The notes under the pieces: model-generated | Told to the model about the DNA's origin: nothing | Seen by the model: only the letters and a program-made list of their open reading frames with translations | The model's database searches: none | Translations under genes and position numbers: made by a program | Part shown: piece after piece, positions 61,483-61,609 of the stretch | Numbering within the stretch: position 1 is the first letter of the stretch | How the letters are laid out: the number at the start of each line of letters is the position of its first letter | Assembly: GCA_030148335.1 (NCBI GenBank) | Contig: JASBTQ010000010.1 | Coordinates: 1 to 61,609, forward strand | From: Allomuricauda sp. | GTDB taxonomy: Bacteria > Bacteroidota > Bacteroidia > Flavobacteriales > Flavobacteriaceae | Direction: 5' to 3' | DNA length: 61,609 nucleotides

Positions 61483-61609
61483 ATGCAGATTTCCATTGTA
61501 ATTCCTTTGCTCAACGAGCACGAATCGCTTAAAGAACTACATGATTGGATTGTACAGGTGATGCAATCCAATCATTTTTTATATGAGATCATCTTTATAG
61601 ATGATGGCA
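61483..61609 (+). CDS. Family 2 glycosyltransferase, partial (window edge)
   Basis: Only the first 42 residues are inside the window. They read MQISIVIPLLNEHESLKEL, then HDWIVQ, and EIIFIDDG: the first strand of the GT-A fold, with the nucleotide-sugar-binding region and the start of the DDG/DDxS motif. This is typical of DPM1/DPG-synthase-like GT2 enzymes that act on lipid-phosphate carriers. The gene continues past base 61609. Confidence 0.85.
   Translation, partial: MQISIVIPLLNEHESLKELHDWIVQVMQSNHFLYEIIFIDDG

Noticed and set aside
1..61609. Prophage, insertion sequence, CRISPR array, rRNA or tRNA genes
   Set aside because: I found no transposase, integrase, phage structural gene, regularly spaced repeat array, or tRNA/rRNA sequence in either strand.

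Overview
The window is chromosomal DNA of a member of Bacteroidota, most probably a marine Flavobacteriaceae of the Muricauda/Allomuricauda type. This rests on protein character (fused SerB-SerA, RmuC, DUF4252 and DUF4199 proteins, S9 and S41 exported peptidases, many short Bacteroidota-type lipoproteins), on recurrent promoter elements of the form TAnnTTTG, and on the near absence of Shine-Dalgarno sequences. The genus is inference; no rRNA or tRNA gene is visible. The window ends inside a gene at its right edge.

Layout. 0.3-2 kb: an exported cadherin/BspA-like lipoprotein between two direct intergenic repeats. 2.4-8.2 kb: housekeeping genes (rlmH, the serB-serA fusion, an ICMT-like methyltransferase, rdgB, a DEAD-box helicase with a structured leader). 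8.3-16 kb: a regulatory-domain protein, a lipoprotein alpha-amylase, VOC and SRPBCC proteins, a TrmH-like methyltransferase, a cysteine-free sirtuin, a haem-binding protein, purB and a 59-residue membrane protein overlapping purB. 16-18.4 kb: an ECF sigma/anti-sigma operon with two DUF4252 proteins. 18.5-25.2 kb: an S41 protease, then a vitamin B12 uptake locus: a TonB receptor behind a cobalamin riboswitch on the minus strand and btuFCD-like genes on the plus strand. 25.3-35.8 kb: rmuC, a thioesterase, the oxidative pentose phosphate genes (pgl and zwf divergent from gnd), a ChaN-like protein, an S9 peptidase, a glyoxalase-like protein and an Arr-type rifampin ADP-ribosyltransferase. 35.9-41.7 kb: a complete RND efflux operon. 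42-48 kb: a Crp/Fnr regulator, an AhpD-like protein, carB, rpmH and a TPR membrane protein. 48-59 kb: core genes (lytic transglycosylase, mtaB, 2-hydroxyacid dehydrogenase, amidohydrolase, ChbG-like deacetylase) interrupted by three AT-rich single-gene insertions. 59-61.6 kb: a GlmU-like protein, type B L31, a DUF4199 protein and the start of a family 2 glycosyltransferase.

The most interesting signal is the trio of AT-rich insertions at about 48.2-49.3, 52.9-53.9 and 58.1-59.2 kb. Each carries one orphan gene (an HNH nuclease-like protein, a HEPN/AbiU2-like protein, and a protein with a SEC-C-like finger and an HNH-like His/Asn region). Their non-coding flanks share recognisable sequence with each other, some of it inverted, and with nothing else I could find in the window. 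They look like members of one family of single-gene cassettes, possibly carrying defence genes, inserted between core genes without a recombinase of their own. Other points worth attention are the foldable leader of the helicase gene, a dispersed repeat read in frame inside mtaB, a possible leaderless btuF transcript, and a hairpin between the B12 riboswitch and btuB that could mask the start codon.
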